Positions 1 through 9,214 of a DNA stretch of 64,000 nt are shown one piece after another. The position numbers and the translations under genes were made by a program. The DNA is from Nitrosospira multiformis. GTDB taxonomy: Bacteria; Pseudomonadota; Gammaproteobacteria; Burkholderiales; Nitrosomonadaceae. The stretch is taken from NCBI RefSeq assembly GCF_003050865.1, contig NZ_QAOK01000010.1:1-64000 (forward strand). The letters are read 5' to 3'. Position 1 is the stretch's first letter. Every line of letters begins with the position of its first letter. The notes under the pieces were generated by a model. The model saw nothing but the letters and a program-made list of their open reading frames with translations. It searched no databases and had not been told where the DNA came from.

Positions 1-95
1 CCAAACTTGTACCACTTCGAGTCATACCACAGCGACATGTCGTAGTCCCGGCCACTCGTCTTGGCCTGGCTCGACGTTCCCATCGTTGTTGCCAT
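1..95 (-). CDS. amoC: Ammonia monooxygenase subunit C, N-terminal fragment (cut by window edge)
   Basis: The minus strand from 95 reads an ATG followed by about 31 codons, beginning [12 protein letters not shown] and containing [15 protein letters not shown]. This is the conserved cytoplasmic N-terminus of betaproteobacterial AmoC, a membrane subunit of the enzyme that oxidises ammonia to hydroxylamine. A strong ribosome binding site (GGAGGA, 103-108) lies 7 bases upstream. The rest of the gene is beyond the left edge, so whether amoA and amoB follow, or this is a solitary amoC, cannot be seen. The methane homologue PmoC is less likely given the sequence and the Nitrosomonadales-like neighbours. 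Confidence 0.9.
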   Translation of the reverse strand, partial: MATTMGTSSQAKTSGRDYDMSLWYDSKWYKF

Positions 96-731
96 TTTGC
101 TTCCTCCTGCTATCTTGTTAATCAAGTACTGCCTTGCTTCCAGCAGCCGCTTCCTCCCTCTCTAACCCGGCAGAAGCGCCTGCCCTTCATGCTGCCTGAT
201 ACTTCCAACTTCCGATGTCCGCCTGCTGCCGCTTCCACTACCCAAAAACCGGCTTGCAAGAACAAACTGTCGCTTACTTACCCATACCGGTACCACCAAA
301 TATCGGCAACCAGACCATACCACCCCATCCCTGGTACCACCCATATTCCCGCTACCAGTACTTTACATACCCATAAGCCCGTAAAGACTACTCCCCGCCA
401 TACACTTAAGTCAAGCAGTTTGTCAGTGGGCAAATAGGGCAAAATGCGCGATAATTTATTGATCCTTAGTCATACCAGGCATTCCAAAGGCTCCAGCATA
501 TCTCATGCCAGAAATATTATTTATATAAAATTCAAAGGGTTGTGCATTCTCATTATATTTTTATTATACCGGATGTAAGAAAACTCGACATCTCCCGGGG
601 CCCAGAGAACCCGGATAGGGGAGACATCAGCTGGGAAGCGAGTCATTCTTGCCTGACCGACAGGATTCGTATTTCATCCCCGCCGCGTTTATCATACCCC
701 CTTTCCACCCCCGATCACCGCTCGGCCTGGC
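96..731. promoter_or_regulatory. Divergent amoC/priA spacer, no convincing gene
   Basis: This 636-base spacer separates amoC (leftward) from priA (rightward). Short open frames inside it have no family resemblance and no good ribosome binding sites. The stretch 510-570 is very AT-rich and is the best place for promoters. On the plus strand TTGTGC (540-545) is followed after 18 bases by TTATAC, a possible priA promoter. On the minus strand TTACAT and TATAAT lie 15 bases apart. TACCACC occurs three times (291-297, 318-324, 335-341), reading GGTGGTA toward amoC. Function is inferred only from position. Confidence 0.4.
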
Positions 732-2936
732 ATGTCCATCATTCGCGTTGCGCTTGATAAGCCTTTGAATATACTTTTCGATTATCTCGCCCCGGCAGGA
801 GTAACGAAACAGGATATCGGTTGCCGCGTATTCGTTCCCTTTGGAAAAGGCCGGATGGCGGGGGTTATCATGGAAGTGGCCTCTCACTCCGACATTTCCC
901 CGGATAAGATCAAGCAAGCCGACCAAGTATTTCGCGATGTTCCACCCCTGCCACCGGAGTTGCTCGATTTATTCCGTTTTTGCAGCGAGTATTACCACCA
1001 CCCACTGGGAGAAGTGGTAATGAATGGCCTTCCGGCCAGATTGCGCAGCAGTCAACCTTTTTTCATTCGCACGGCGCCGGCCATTTTTCAATACCGCCTT
1101 ACGGCGAAGGGCCGCGCTGTCGATATATCGGCCATTCCAGGTCGCAGCATTGCCGGACGCAAGCTTCTGGTAAAGCTGAAGGAATCCGGGATGATCGAAG
1201 ATGGGGAGGCAAAACAATTTTCCAGGCGGACTTCTGAAGTCATGAAGGAGTTTGTCGCTTTGCAATGGGTGGAAGAAATACCTGTTGCACCTCCCGTCGT
1301 TCCGGCTTCTTCGCCTCAAGAAACACAGGCGCTTCCCGTCCTGACCACTGCGCAGAAAAACGCGATCGATGCGATAGTCCCGAAAATGGGGGAATTCAAT
1401 ACATGGCTGCTGCATGGGGTAACCGGCAGCGGAAAAACGGAGATATACCTGCGGTTGATTTCACTGCTGCTGCGCCAGGCACGGCAGACGCTCGTCCTCG
1501 TCCCGGAGATCAACCTGACGCCTCAACTGGAGGCCATCTTCCGCGCGCGCTTTCCCGGCGTACGGCTGGCCAGCCTCCATAGCGGGTTGAATCCCACCGA
1601 ACGCGCCGAGGGGTGGGTCCAGGCACAACTTGGAGAAGCCGAAATAATACTGGGCACCCGGCTCGCTGTATTTACTCCACTGCCAAGGCTGGGAATGATC
1701 ATCGTGGATGAGGAGCACGATCTCTCATTCAAACAGCAGGAGGGCTTGCGCTACTCGGCCCGGGATGTCGCTGTCTTTCGTGCAAAGCGCGCCGGGATAC
1801 CCATAGTATTGGGCTCGGCCACTCCGTCGCTTGAAACCTATTACAACGCCATTACGAGACGCTATCTCCTCTTGCGCCTGCCCTCGCGCGCCGCCGACAA
1901 TGCCTCCCTGCCAACCGTGCATTGTATCGATATCGGTAAAATAAAAACTCAGGAGGGCTTTTCGCCTCCAGTCATTACCGCACTGGAAAAATGCCTGGCA
2001 TCAAACCAGCAAAGCCTGGTTTTTATAAACCGCCGTGGCTACGCGCCAATTCTGCTATGCAGAGCATGCGGGTGGACAGCTGTCTGTCACCGCTGCGCCA
2101 GCCGTCTGGTCGTCCACTTGCGCGAAAAAAAACTGCGCTGTCACCATTGCGGCCATCAAGCGGGATTTCCCAGCCTCTGCCCGGAATGCGGGAATCAGGA
2201 TATTGCTCCTTTTGGTCACGGCACACAACGAATCGAAGCTGCGTTGACCCGGCTTTTCCCCCATGCCCGTATCGCCCGGATAGATCGCGACAGCACGAGG
2301 CGGAAAAATTCCTGGCAGCGGATATTGAAAGATATTCGCGAGCAGCGCGTGGACATGCTCGTGGGCACGCAGATTCTCGCGAAAGGACACGATTTTCCAA
2401 ATCTGTCGCTGGTCAGTATCCTGAACCCGGATGCCTCCCTGTTCAGCACCGATTTCCGTGCATCGGAGCGATTGTTTGCCCAACTGATGCAGGTAGCCGG
2501 GCGCGCCGGGCGTTCAGGTACTCTCGGCGAAGTTTTGATTCAAACCGAGTTCCCCGATCACCCGCTCTACCGCGCACTGCGCCAGCACGATTACGACACG
2601 CTTGCCCGGATGCTGCTGGAAGAAAGGAAAACCGCGCGCTTCCCGCCATTCGTCCATCAGGCTCTATTACGGGCCGACGCCCCGGCAATTGCTACCGCAC
2701 TTGCCTTTCTTGCCAATGCGGCAACCATGGCAAAAGCGCCACACCAGATTGAGGTATTTGATCCGGTTCCGGCACAAATGGCGCGGCTGAAGGGAATGGA
2801 GCGCGCTTATCTGCTGGTGCAGTCGAGGTCCAGGAAGAAGCTCCAGGAATTCCTCGGGAGCTGGCGCACGAAGCTCGACAGCCTTCCCAGCCATAAAGTG
2901 CGCTGGACGCTGGACATCGACCCGCTGGAATTCTAG
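732..2936 (+). CDS. priA: Primosomal replication restart helicase PriA
   Basis: This 734-residue protein is a 3'-5' DNA helicase that reloads the replisome at stalled forks. The N-terminal about 100 residues match the 3'-DNA-binding domain (VALDKPLNILFDY). The Walker A motif GVTGSGKT lies near residue 230 and the Walker B box DEEH near 325. A cysteine cluster between about 443 and 490 (CRACGW, CHRC, CHHCG, CPECG) is the paired zinc-binding insert that defines PriA. Helicase motifs VGTQILAKGHDF and QVAGRAGR follow. Length is typical. The ATG at 732 matches the family N-terminus. It stands first in a rightward run with argH. Confidence 0.97.
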   Translation: MSIIRVALDKPLNILFDYLAPAGVTKQDIGCRVFVPFGKGRMAGVIMEVASHSDISPDKIKQADQVFRDVPPLPPELLDLFRFCSEYYHHPLGEVVMNGLPARLRSSQPFFIRTAPAIFQYRLTAKGRAVDISAIPGRSIAGRKLLVKLKESGMIEDGEAKQFSRRTSEVMKEFVALQWVEEIPVAPPVVPASSPQETQALPVLTTAQKNAIDAIVPKMGEFNTWLLHGVTGSGKTEIYLRLISLLLRQARQTLVLVPEINLTPQLEAIFRARFPGVRLASLHSGLNPTERAEGWVQAQLGEAEIILGTRLAVFTPLPRLGMIIVDEEHDLSFKQQEGLRYSARDVAVFRAKRAGIPIVLGSATPSLETYYNAITRRYLLLRLPSRAADNASLPTVHCIDIGKIKTQEGFSPPVITALEKCLASNQQSLVFINRRGYAPILLCRACGWTAVCHRCASRLVVHLREKKLRCHHCGHQAGFPSLCPECGNQDIAPFGHGTQRIEAALTRLFPHARIARIDRDSTRRKNSWQRILKDIREQRVDMLVGTQILAKGHDFPNLSLVSILNPDASLFSTDFRASERLFAQLMQVAGRAGRSGTLGEVLIQTEFPDHPLYRALRQHDYDTLARMLLEERKTARFPPFVHQALLRADAPAIATALAFLANAATMAKAPHQIEVFDPVPAQMARLKGMERAYLLVQSRSRKKLQEFLGSWRTKLDSLPSHKVRWTLDIDPLEF

Positions 2937-3095
2937 GAATATCCGGCGCATAAATTCCTCTGGAACATTCCTGACCCAGGGCTGCGGCATTGTGACAGAT
3001 GATTTGATTTATACTCGTTACTTTCTTTTCTGAAACAACGATAGAAAGTGGTTTCAAAGGACTCCACCTTTGTCAGCCATTCCACCGGAAACATT

Positions 3096-4517
3096 ATGAC
3101 GGCCTCAAAAAGCACGGAAGCGCTGCCCGGCGATAACACAAACACATGGTCAGGACGCTTTGATGAGCCAGTTTCGGAACTGGTTCAGCGTTATACCGCG
3201 TCGGTGGGTTTCGACAAGCGACTGGCAGAGTACGATATCCAGGGATCCCTCGCACATGCGCGCATGCTCGCTGCGGGTGGCATTATCGGTCATCATGACC
3301 TCGCCGCCATCGAACGGGGCCTGAGCCAGATCCGGCAGGAAATCCAGGGTGGCGAATTTGTCTGGCAGTTGGCCTTGGAGGACGTTCATCTCAATATCGA
3401 GAAGCGCCTGACCGCGCTGATTGGTGACGCCGGGAAACGGCTGCACACGGCACGTTCCCGCAACGACCAGGTAGCGACGGACATACGGCTCTATTTGCGC
3501 GCCTCGATCGATCGGATCATCGACCTAATCCATGTCATGCAGAACGCGTTGCTGCATCTGGCCGAGCAGCATCTCGATACGGTGATGCCCGGCTTCACGC
3601 ACTTGCAGGTGGCGCAACCCATCGTCTTCGGACACCACCTCATGGCCTATTTCGAAATGCTGAAACGCGATGTGGAGCGTTTGTCCGATTGCAGAAAGCG
3701 CGTGAACAAACTCCCGCTGGGAGCCGCCGCGCTGGCAGGAACAAGCTATCCCGTTGATCGCGCGATGGTAGCTCGGGAACTGGGTTTTGAGGGTGTCTGC
3801 GAAAATTCTCTGGATGCCGTTTCCGACCGTGATTTTGCCATTGAATTCTGTGCGGCAGCAGCGCTGATCATGACGCATCTGTCGCGCTTGTCCGAGGAAC
3901 TCATCTTGTGGATGAGCCCATCTTTCGGATTTATCGACCTGGCTGACCGCTTCTGTACCGGCTCATCCATCATGCCGCAAAAGAAAAATCCGGACGTGCC
4001 CGAGCTGGTGCGCGGCAAGACCGGGCGCGTGAACGGCCATCTGGTCGCATTGCTGACCCTGATGAAGGCCCAGCCGCTCGCGTACAACAAGGATAACCAG
4101 GAAGACAAGGAGCCTCTCTTCGACGCAGTAGACACCGTGACGGATACGCTGCGCATCTATGCCGACATGCTGGCTGGTATACGCGTCAAGCATGCTGCCA
4201 TGCGGGAAGCAACGACGCGCGGCTACGCCACTGCGACCGATCTCGCCGATTATCTGACAAAAAAGGGATTGCCTTTCCGTGAAGCGCACGAAGCAGTGGC
4301 GCAAGCAGTGCGCTTTGCCGAAAAAAACAACCGGGATTTAAGTGCGCTCACCCTGCCGGAACTGCAGCAATTCTCTCCGTTGATCGAGGACGACATCTTC
4401 ACTGTGCTGACTCTGGAAGGGTCGTTAAATAGCCGTAACCACATTGGGGGAACTGCGCCGGTACAGGTTGCCGCCGCCATACGGCGGGCAAGGGAATGGC
4501 TACTCCGCAACCGCTAG
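3096..4517 (+). CDS. argH: Argininosuccinate lyase
   Basis: ArgH splits argininosuccinate into arginine and fumarate, the last step of arginine synthesis. The fumarase/aspartase-superfamily signature [12 protein letters not shown] lies near residue 288, and [12 protein letters not shown] is also present. The frame is open from a GTG at 3048, but the ATG at 3096 gives a 473-residue protein starting MTASKS shortly before the conserved WSGRF, as in homologues, so I prefer it. The spacer from priA (about 160 bases) shows no clear terminator. The kinase-like gene follows 25 bases downstream and is probably co-transcribed. Confidence 0.96.
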   Translation: MTASKSTEALPGDNTNTWSGRFDEPVSELVQRYTASVGFDKRLAEYDIQGSLAHARMLAAGGIIGHHDLAAIERGLSQIRQEIQGGEFVWQLALEDVHLNIEKRLTALIGDAGKRLHTARSRNDQVATDIRLYLRASIDRIIDLIHVMQNALLHLAEQHLDTVMPGFTHLQVAQPIVFGHHLMAYFEMLKRDVERLSDCRKRVNKLPLGAAALAGTSYPVDRAMVARELGFEGVCENSLDAVSDRDFAIEFCAAAALIMTHLSRLSEELILWMSPSFGFIDLADRFCTGSSIMPQKKNPDVPELVRGKTGRVNGHLVALLTLMKAQPLAYNKDNQEDKEPLFDAVDTVTDTLRIYADMLAGIRVKHAAMREATTRGYATATDLADYLTKKGLPFREAHEAVAQAVRFAEKNNRDLSALTLPELQQFSPLIEDDIFTVLTLEGSLNSRNHIGGTAPVQVAAAIRRAREWLLRNR

Positions 4518-4542
4518 CCGGGAAATTGCCTGAAGCAATCTT

Positions 4543-5436
4543 ATGCAATCCTGGCCAGAGATCGCAGCGCAAATTTCCCATTCCACCGGTGCTCCTTTTA
4601 CCGTACAAACCACTTCCCCCCTGGGTGGGGGTTGCATCAATCAGGCATATCGAATCGAAGGGAACGGCCAACGGTTCTTCGTCAAACTGAACAGTCCGGA
4701 ATGTCTTTCGATGTTTGAGGCAGAGGCTGCGGGTCTTCAGGAAATTCGTAATTCCCGCACCCTGCGTGCGCCTGCGCCAATATGCTGGAGCGGAAATACT
4801 TCTGCGGCGTGGCTGGTGCTGGAATATGTGGAGATGGGTGGTGGCTCCGGCGGCTCCAATAGCGGCGCCAGTGCGTTGGGAGAAGGGCTGGCTGCAATGC
4901 ACCATGTCTCTTCCGGGGGATACGGATGGATACGCAATAACACCATTGGAGCGACCCCGCAAGTCAACGCGCCTTCGTCCAACTGGATCGATTTCTGGCG
5001 CAAGCACCGTTTAGGGTATCAATTGCAATTGGCGAAGGCCAATGGCTACTCGGGGCGGCTGCAGACGCAGGGGGAGCGATTGATGGGGGAACTGGATCGC
5101 TTCTTTCCTGACGGACAACCTGCCGTGTCGCTCCTGCACGGCGACCTCTGGAGCGGTAACTACAATTTCGATGAAACGGGGCAACCCGTCATATTTGATC
5201 CTGCCCTCTATTACGGTGACCGCGAAACCGATATTGCGATGACTGAACTGTTTGGCGGCTTTCCCGGCAGTTTTTATGCGGCTTACCGGGCGGCCTATCC
5301 GCTGGATGCGGGTTATGCAACCCGCAAAACCCTCTATAACCTGTATCACATACTGAACCATCTCAACCTGTTCGGCCGAGGATATCTCAGCCAGGCGGAA
5401 CAGATGATAGGCAGGCTGCTCGGGGAAATCCGCTGA
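4543..5436 (+). CDS. Fructosamine kinase family protein
   Basis: This 297-residue protein belongs to the fructosamine-3-kinase/aminoglycoside phosphotransferase-like fold. The glycine-rich N-terminal segment GGGCINQAY, the catalytic loop HGDLWSGN near residue 198 and the metal-binding segment FDPALYYGDRE are all visible. Family members phosphorylate ribulosamines or fructosamines on glycated proteins and so help remove them. The exact substrate here is not known. It follows argH by 25 bases in the same direction, a link that probably reflects shared transcription and not a shared pathway. It converges on prfC, with 17 bases between the stops. Confidence 0.88.
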   Translation: MQSWPEIAAQISHSTGAPFTVQTTSPLGGGCINQAYRIEGNGQRFFVKLNSPECLSMFEAEAAGLQEIRNSRTLRAPAPICWSGNTSAAWLVLEYVEMGGGSGGSNSGASALGEGLAAMHHVSSGGYGWIRNNTIGATPQVNAPSSNWIDFWRKHRLGYQLQLAKANGYSGRLQTQGERLMGELDRFFPDGQPAVSLLHGDLWSGNYNFDETGQPVIFDPALYYGDRETDIAMTELFGGFPGSFYAAYRAAYPLDAGYATRKTLYNLYHILNHLNLFGRGYLSQAEQMIGRLLGEIR

Positions 5437-5453
5437 GGTTCGCTTCGAGGCTG

Positions 5454-7061
5454 TCAGACATCGACAGCCTCCTGAAACACAAGTCCGGCGTGCTCGCGCA
5501 TTTTGTAGAAACGAATGTGTTTCCAGTTTTCTTCGGCCACGCTGAGTTCCGCGCCGAAGGAAGCCAGGAATGTCGGCGCGCCTACGGCATCGTAGGCAAT
5601 GCGGTGGGCGTTGGTATCGATGAAGCGTTTGAGTTCACGTGCATCCTCAGCGGTAACCCATCGCGCCAGCTGGTATTTTGCCGGGGCAAGTCGAGCTTCC
5701 ACGCTGTATTCATGCTTGAGGCGATGCGCGACGACGTCGAACTGCAAAGCCCCGACCGCGCCGAGCAGCAGCGCACTGCCCAGGTGAGGCCTGAAAACCT
5801 GGATCGCACCCTCTTCGCCCAATTGCGCCAGCCCCAGTTTGAGCTGCTTGCTGCGCATGGGATCGGCAATCTCCACCGTCTGAAAGATTTCCGGCGCGAA
5901 AAATGGCAGGCCGGTAAACTGCAAGCGCTCTCCTTCTGTCAGCGTATCCCCGAGTTGCAATGTCCCATGGTTGGGAATGCCGATGATATCTCCGGGATAG
6001 GCAACGTCGAGCAAATCGCGGCGCTGGGAGAGGAAAGATACGACCCCGTTGGTACGAATATCCTTGTCGTTACGCGTGATTCTCAGGTTCATGCCGCGTT
6101 CGAACCGGCCGGAACAGATGCGGACGAAGGCGATACGATCGCGGTGTGCCGGATTCATGTTGGCCTGAATCTTGAACACTACTCCCGTAAACCGCGGTTC
6201 GTTCGGCTGCACGTGACGCTGCAATGCGCTGCGTGAACCAGGTGGCGGGGCAAGACCTACCAGGGCATCCAGCACTTCACGCACGCCGAAGTTATTAATG
6301 GCCGAACCAAAAAAAACCGGAGTCTGGCGGCCTGCGAGAAACGCTTCCTGGTCGAATTCCGGCGAAGCGCCACGTATCAGCTCGATCTCCTGCTGCAGAT
6401 TCGCAGCCTGGTGTCCAAAACGTTCTGCCAACAGCGGATTATCCAGGCCTTTGATGATTTCATCTTCATCGTCCAGCCTGTCAGAACCGGGATGAAAAAC
6501 ACGCATGTGATTGTGCCGCAGATCGAAGACGCCTTGAAAACTGCGTCCCATCCCCATCGGCCATGTGAACGGCACCGCTGCCATGCGCAGTGTTCGCTCG
6601 ATCTCATCGATGAGATCGAGCGGCTCGCGCACTTCCCGGTCCATCTTGTTTACAAAAGTGATAATGGGGGTATTACGTGCACGGCACACCTCCAGCAAGC
6701 GTAATGTCTGGGCTTCCACGCCATTGCCGGCATCGATCACCATGAGGGCGGCATCCACTGCGGTCAGCACCCGGTAAGTGTCCTCCGAGAAATCCTGGTG
6801 CCCCGGCGTATCGAGCAGATTGATGACACAATCTCCATACTCCATCTGCATGACCGAGCTGGCAACCGAAATGCCCCGCTGCTTCTCGATCTCCATCCAG
6901 TCGGAGGTGGCATGACGGCTTGCCTTCCGCGCCTTGACGCTGCCGGCGATATGGATGGCGCCGGCGAATAACAGTAATTTTTCCGTGAGTGTCGTTTTAC
7001 CGGCATCCGGGTGAGAAATTATGGCAAACGTGCGCCTGCGCGCCACTTCCTGACCAACCAT
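5454..7061 (-). CDS. prfC: Peptide chain release factor 3
   Basis: RF3 is a translational GTPase that recycles RF1 and RF2 from the ribosome after peptide release. The 535 residues show G1 ISHPDAGKTTLTEK near residue 15, G3 DTPGHQDF and G4 NKMD, in the EF-G-like order, followed by the beta-barrel and C-terminal domains. Length matches the family. The start MVGQEVARRRTFAIISHPD agrees with homologues. It lies just downstream of the peptide transporter ATPase gene on the same strand, with 17 bases between them, so it may be read through from that operon. Confidence 0.96.
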   Translation of the reverse strand: MVGQEVARRRTFAIISHPDAGKTTLTEKLLLFAGAIHIAGSVKARKASRHATSDWMEIEKQRGISVASSVMQMEYGDCVINLLDTPGHQDFSEDTYRVLTAVDAALMVIDAGNGVEAQTLRLLEVCRARNTPIITFVNKMDREVREPLDLIDEIERTLRMAAVPFTWPMGMGRSFQGVFDLRHNHMRVFHPGSDRLDDEDEIIKGLDNPLLAERFGHQAANLQQEIELIRGASPEFDQEAFLAGRQTPVFFGSAINNFGVREVLDALVGLAPPPGSRSALQRHVQPNEPRFTGVVFKIQANMNPAHRDRIAFVRICSGRFERGMNLRITRNDKDIRTNGVVSFLSQRRDLLDVAYPGDIIGIPNHGTLQLGDTLTEGERLQFTGLPFFAPEIFQTVEIADPMRSKQLKLGLAQLGEEGAIQVFRPHLGSALLLGAVGALQFDVVAHRLKHEYSVEARLAPAKYQLARWVTAEDARELKRFIDTNAHRIAYDAVGAPTFLASFGAELSVAEENWKHIRFYKMREHAGLVFQEAVDV

Positions 7062-7078
7062 TCGAGGTATTCCTTATC

Positions 7079-9178
7079 TTATGCCTGTGTTTTACGGTCT
7101 GACTGCTCCTCGTCTTGAGGATAAAGATAGCAGTGTGCCGTATGCGTTGAACTGAATATGCTTGCTCCCGGGTAGTTTTTACGGCAGACCGGCATGACGT
7201 GGGAGCAACGGGGATGAAAATGGCAGCCTTGCGGCGGGTTGGCGGGCGACGGAAGGTCGCCGTGCAGGCGAATAACCTTTCGCTTCGACTCCAGTTCGAT
7301 AACGGGAACAGCGGATAACAGTGCCTGGGTATAGGGATGACGGGGGCTGCCCAGAACTTCGTCCACGGTCCCCCGTTCCACTATCCTTCCCAGATACATG
7401 ACCGCGATCTCATCCGCAATGTATTCGACTACTGAAATATTATGGGTAATGAATAGATAGCCCAAGCCCAGATTGCGCTGCAGTTCCCTCAACAGATTTA
7501 AAATCTGGGCCTGCACCGACACATCCAGTGCGCTGGTGGGCTCGTCACATACGATCAACTTCGGGTTGACGGCCAATGCGCGGGCAATGGCTATCCGCTG
7601 ACGCTGTCCGCCGGAGAACTCATGAGGGTAACGCCATTTGGTCTCTGCTGGCAGGCCGACACTTTCGAGTAACTCATCCACTCTTTTTTCCTTGGGCTCT
7701 TTTCCGTCATCTTCGACCCCGAGGGCGTTCATTCCCTCTTCGATAATATCGATAATGCGCATTCTGGGATTGAGTGACGAATACGGGTCCTGGAATATAA
7801 GCTGGAATTCGCCGCGCAGTCTCCTTAACCGGTTGCGCTCCAGACCTACCAGTTCCACCCCGTTGTAGCGCACGCTACCCCCCGTGGGGGGGATGAGTTG
7901 CAGCATGGCTTTTCCTGCCGTCGTCTTTCCGCAGCCGGATTCTCCCACCAGCGCCAGCGTTTTGCCCCGGTCAATCCTGAGCGAGATTCCGTCGACTGCC
8001 TTGACGTATCCCGCTACACGCCTCATCAAGCCCTTGTGGATAGGGAAATAAACCTTCAGATCAGTAACGGATAACAGGGAACCATCAGGCGTTGATTGCT
8101 CCGTTCCAGCACTGGGGAACGATTCAAATTCCCAGCTTTCCGCATCCAGCGTTGCTGGCGCGCCAGCTTGCCCCGAAACCGCCGGTTTGACGATCTTTGA
8201 TCCAAAATTCTGATTAAAGAGGTGGCATCTTACCTGTTGCTCTCCGGTCAGCGCGGTCCATCCCGGTGCCACCTGATGACACAATTCCCAAGCTTGGTCG
8301 CACCGGTCCGCAAAACGGCAGCCAACGAATTCCCGTGACAGGGAGGGAACGTTGCCCCTGATCGCATCCAGCCGATGACCCTGCTTGCGCCTGTCTCTGC
8401 CGGGTAAGGCAGCAAGGAGCTTGCGGGAATAGGGATGTGCCGGACCACGAAAAAATGCCTCACGGCTCGCCGTTTCCACGATTTCCCCTGCATACATTAT
8501 TCCCACTCGATGCGCCATCTCCGAAGCCACGCCGAGATCGTGGGTAATCAGCAAGATTGCCATGCCACCCTGCTGCTGCAAGCCGCGCATGAGCTCCAGC
8601 ACCTGCGCCTGGATGGTCACATCCAGCGCGGTAGTGGGCTCATCGGCAATCAGGAGTTCAGGCTCTCCGGCCAGGGCCATGGCGATCATTATCCGTTGCT
8701 TCATTCCGCCGGAAAACTGGAAAGGATATTCGTTCATGCGGCTTGCTGCATCCGGTATTCCCACCTGATCCAGAATTTGCACGATGCGTTTTTCCGCCGC
8801 TTGTCCACGCAAGTCGAAATGGCGCTGCAATACCTCGCCAATTTGCTGGGCCACGGTCATCACCGGATTGAGGCTTAGCATCGGCTCCTGAAAAATCATG
8901 CCAATGCGCTTCCCGCGCACATTGCGCATGGCTGCCTCCGGAAGCAGCAGCAGGTCTTCGCCGCCCAGACGGATAGAACCGCCCACGATTTCGCCAGCTT
9001 CCGGCAATAGCCGCATTATCGAAAGCGCAGTGATGGATTTGCCACACCCGGATTCCCCCAGGAGTGCAAATGTTTCACCCTTCATGATCTGCAGCGTAAG
9101 CCCATCAACCGCCCAGACGGGCCGTAGCTCCGTATGCAGAACGGTTTCGAGATTTTGGATTTCAAGAACTGAATTCAT
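7079..9178 (-). CDS. yejF: Peptide ABC transporter, fused double ATPase subunit (YejF-like)
   Basis: This 699-residue protein carries two complete ABC ATPase domains in one chain. The first has Walker A GESGCGKS, signature FSGGMKQR and Walker B LLIADEPT. The second has GESGCGKT, FSGGQRQR and LIVCDEPT. Each domain ends in the oligopeptide/dipeptide-type C-terminal extension with a cysteine pattern (CRFADRCDQAWELC; CHFHPRCSHVMPVC). The arrangement matches YejF of the YejABEF peptide/microcin C importer. It is the last of four genes (binding protein, two permeases, ATPase). The true substrate is inferred from the family. Confidence 0.9.
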   Translation of the reverse strand: MNSVLEIQNLETVLHTELRPVWAVDGLTLQIMKGETFALLGESGCGKSITALSIMRLLPEAGEIVGGSIRLGGEDLLLLPEAAMRNVRGKRIGMIFQEPMLSLNPVMTVAQQIGEVLQRHFDLRGQAAEKRIVQILDQVGIPDAASRMNEYPFQFSGGMKQRIMIAMALAGEPELLIADEPTTALDVTIQAQVLELMRGLQQQGGMAILLITHDLGVASEMAHRVGIMYAGEIVETASREAFFRGPAHPYSRKLLAALPGRDRRKQGHRLDAIRGNVPSLSREFVGCRFADRCDQAWELCHQVAPGWTALTGEQQVRCHLFNQNFGSKIVKPAVSGQAGAPATLDAESWEFESFPSAGTEQSTPDGSLLSVTDLKVYFPIHKGLMRRVAGYVKAVDGISLRIDRGKTLALVGESGCGKTTAGKAMLQLIPPTGGSVRYNGVELVGLERNRLRRLRGEFQLIFQDPYSSLNPRMRIIDIIEEGMNALGVEDDGKEPKEKRVDELLESVGLPAETKWRYPHEFSGGQRQRIAIARALAVNPKLIVCDEPTSALDVSVQAQILNLLRELQRNLGLGYLFITHNISVVEYIADEIAVMYLGRIVERGTVDEVLGSPRHPYTQALLSAVPVIELESKRKVIRLHGDLPSPANPPQGCHFHPRCSHVMPVCRKNYPGASIFSSTHTAHCYLYPQDEEQSDRKTQA

Positions 9179-9214
9179 GACGGGAGAGAATCCTCTGCGG
9201 AAGAAGGGAACTGG

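Noticed and set aside
162-344. Minus-strand 60-codon frame upstream of amoC
   Set aside because: No ribosome site and no family signal; its Val/Gly/Trp-rich composition comes from the GGTGGTA-type repeats.
4543-5436. Possible aminoglycoside resistance kinase
   Set aside because: The catalytic loop and overall length fit the fructosamine-kinase family better, and there is no mobile or resistance context.
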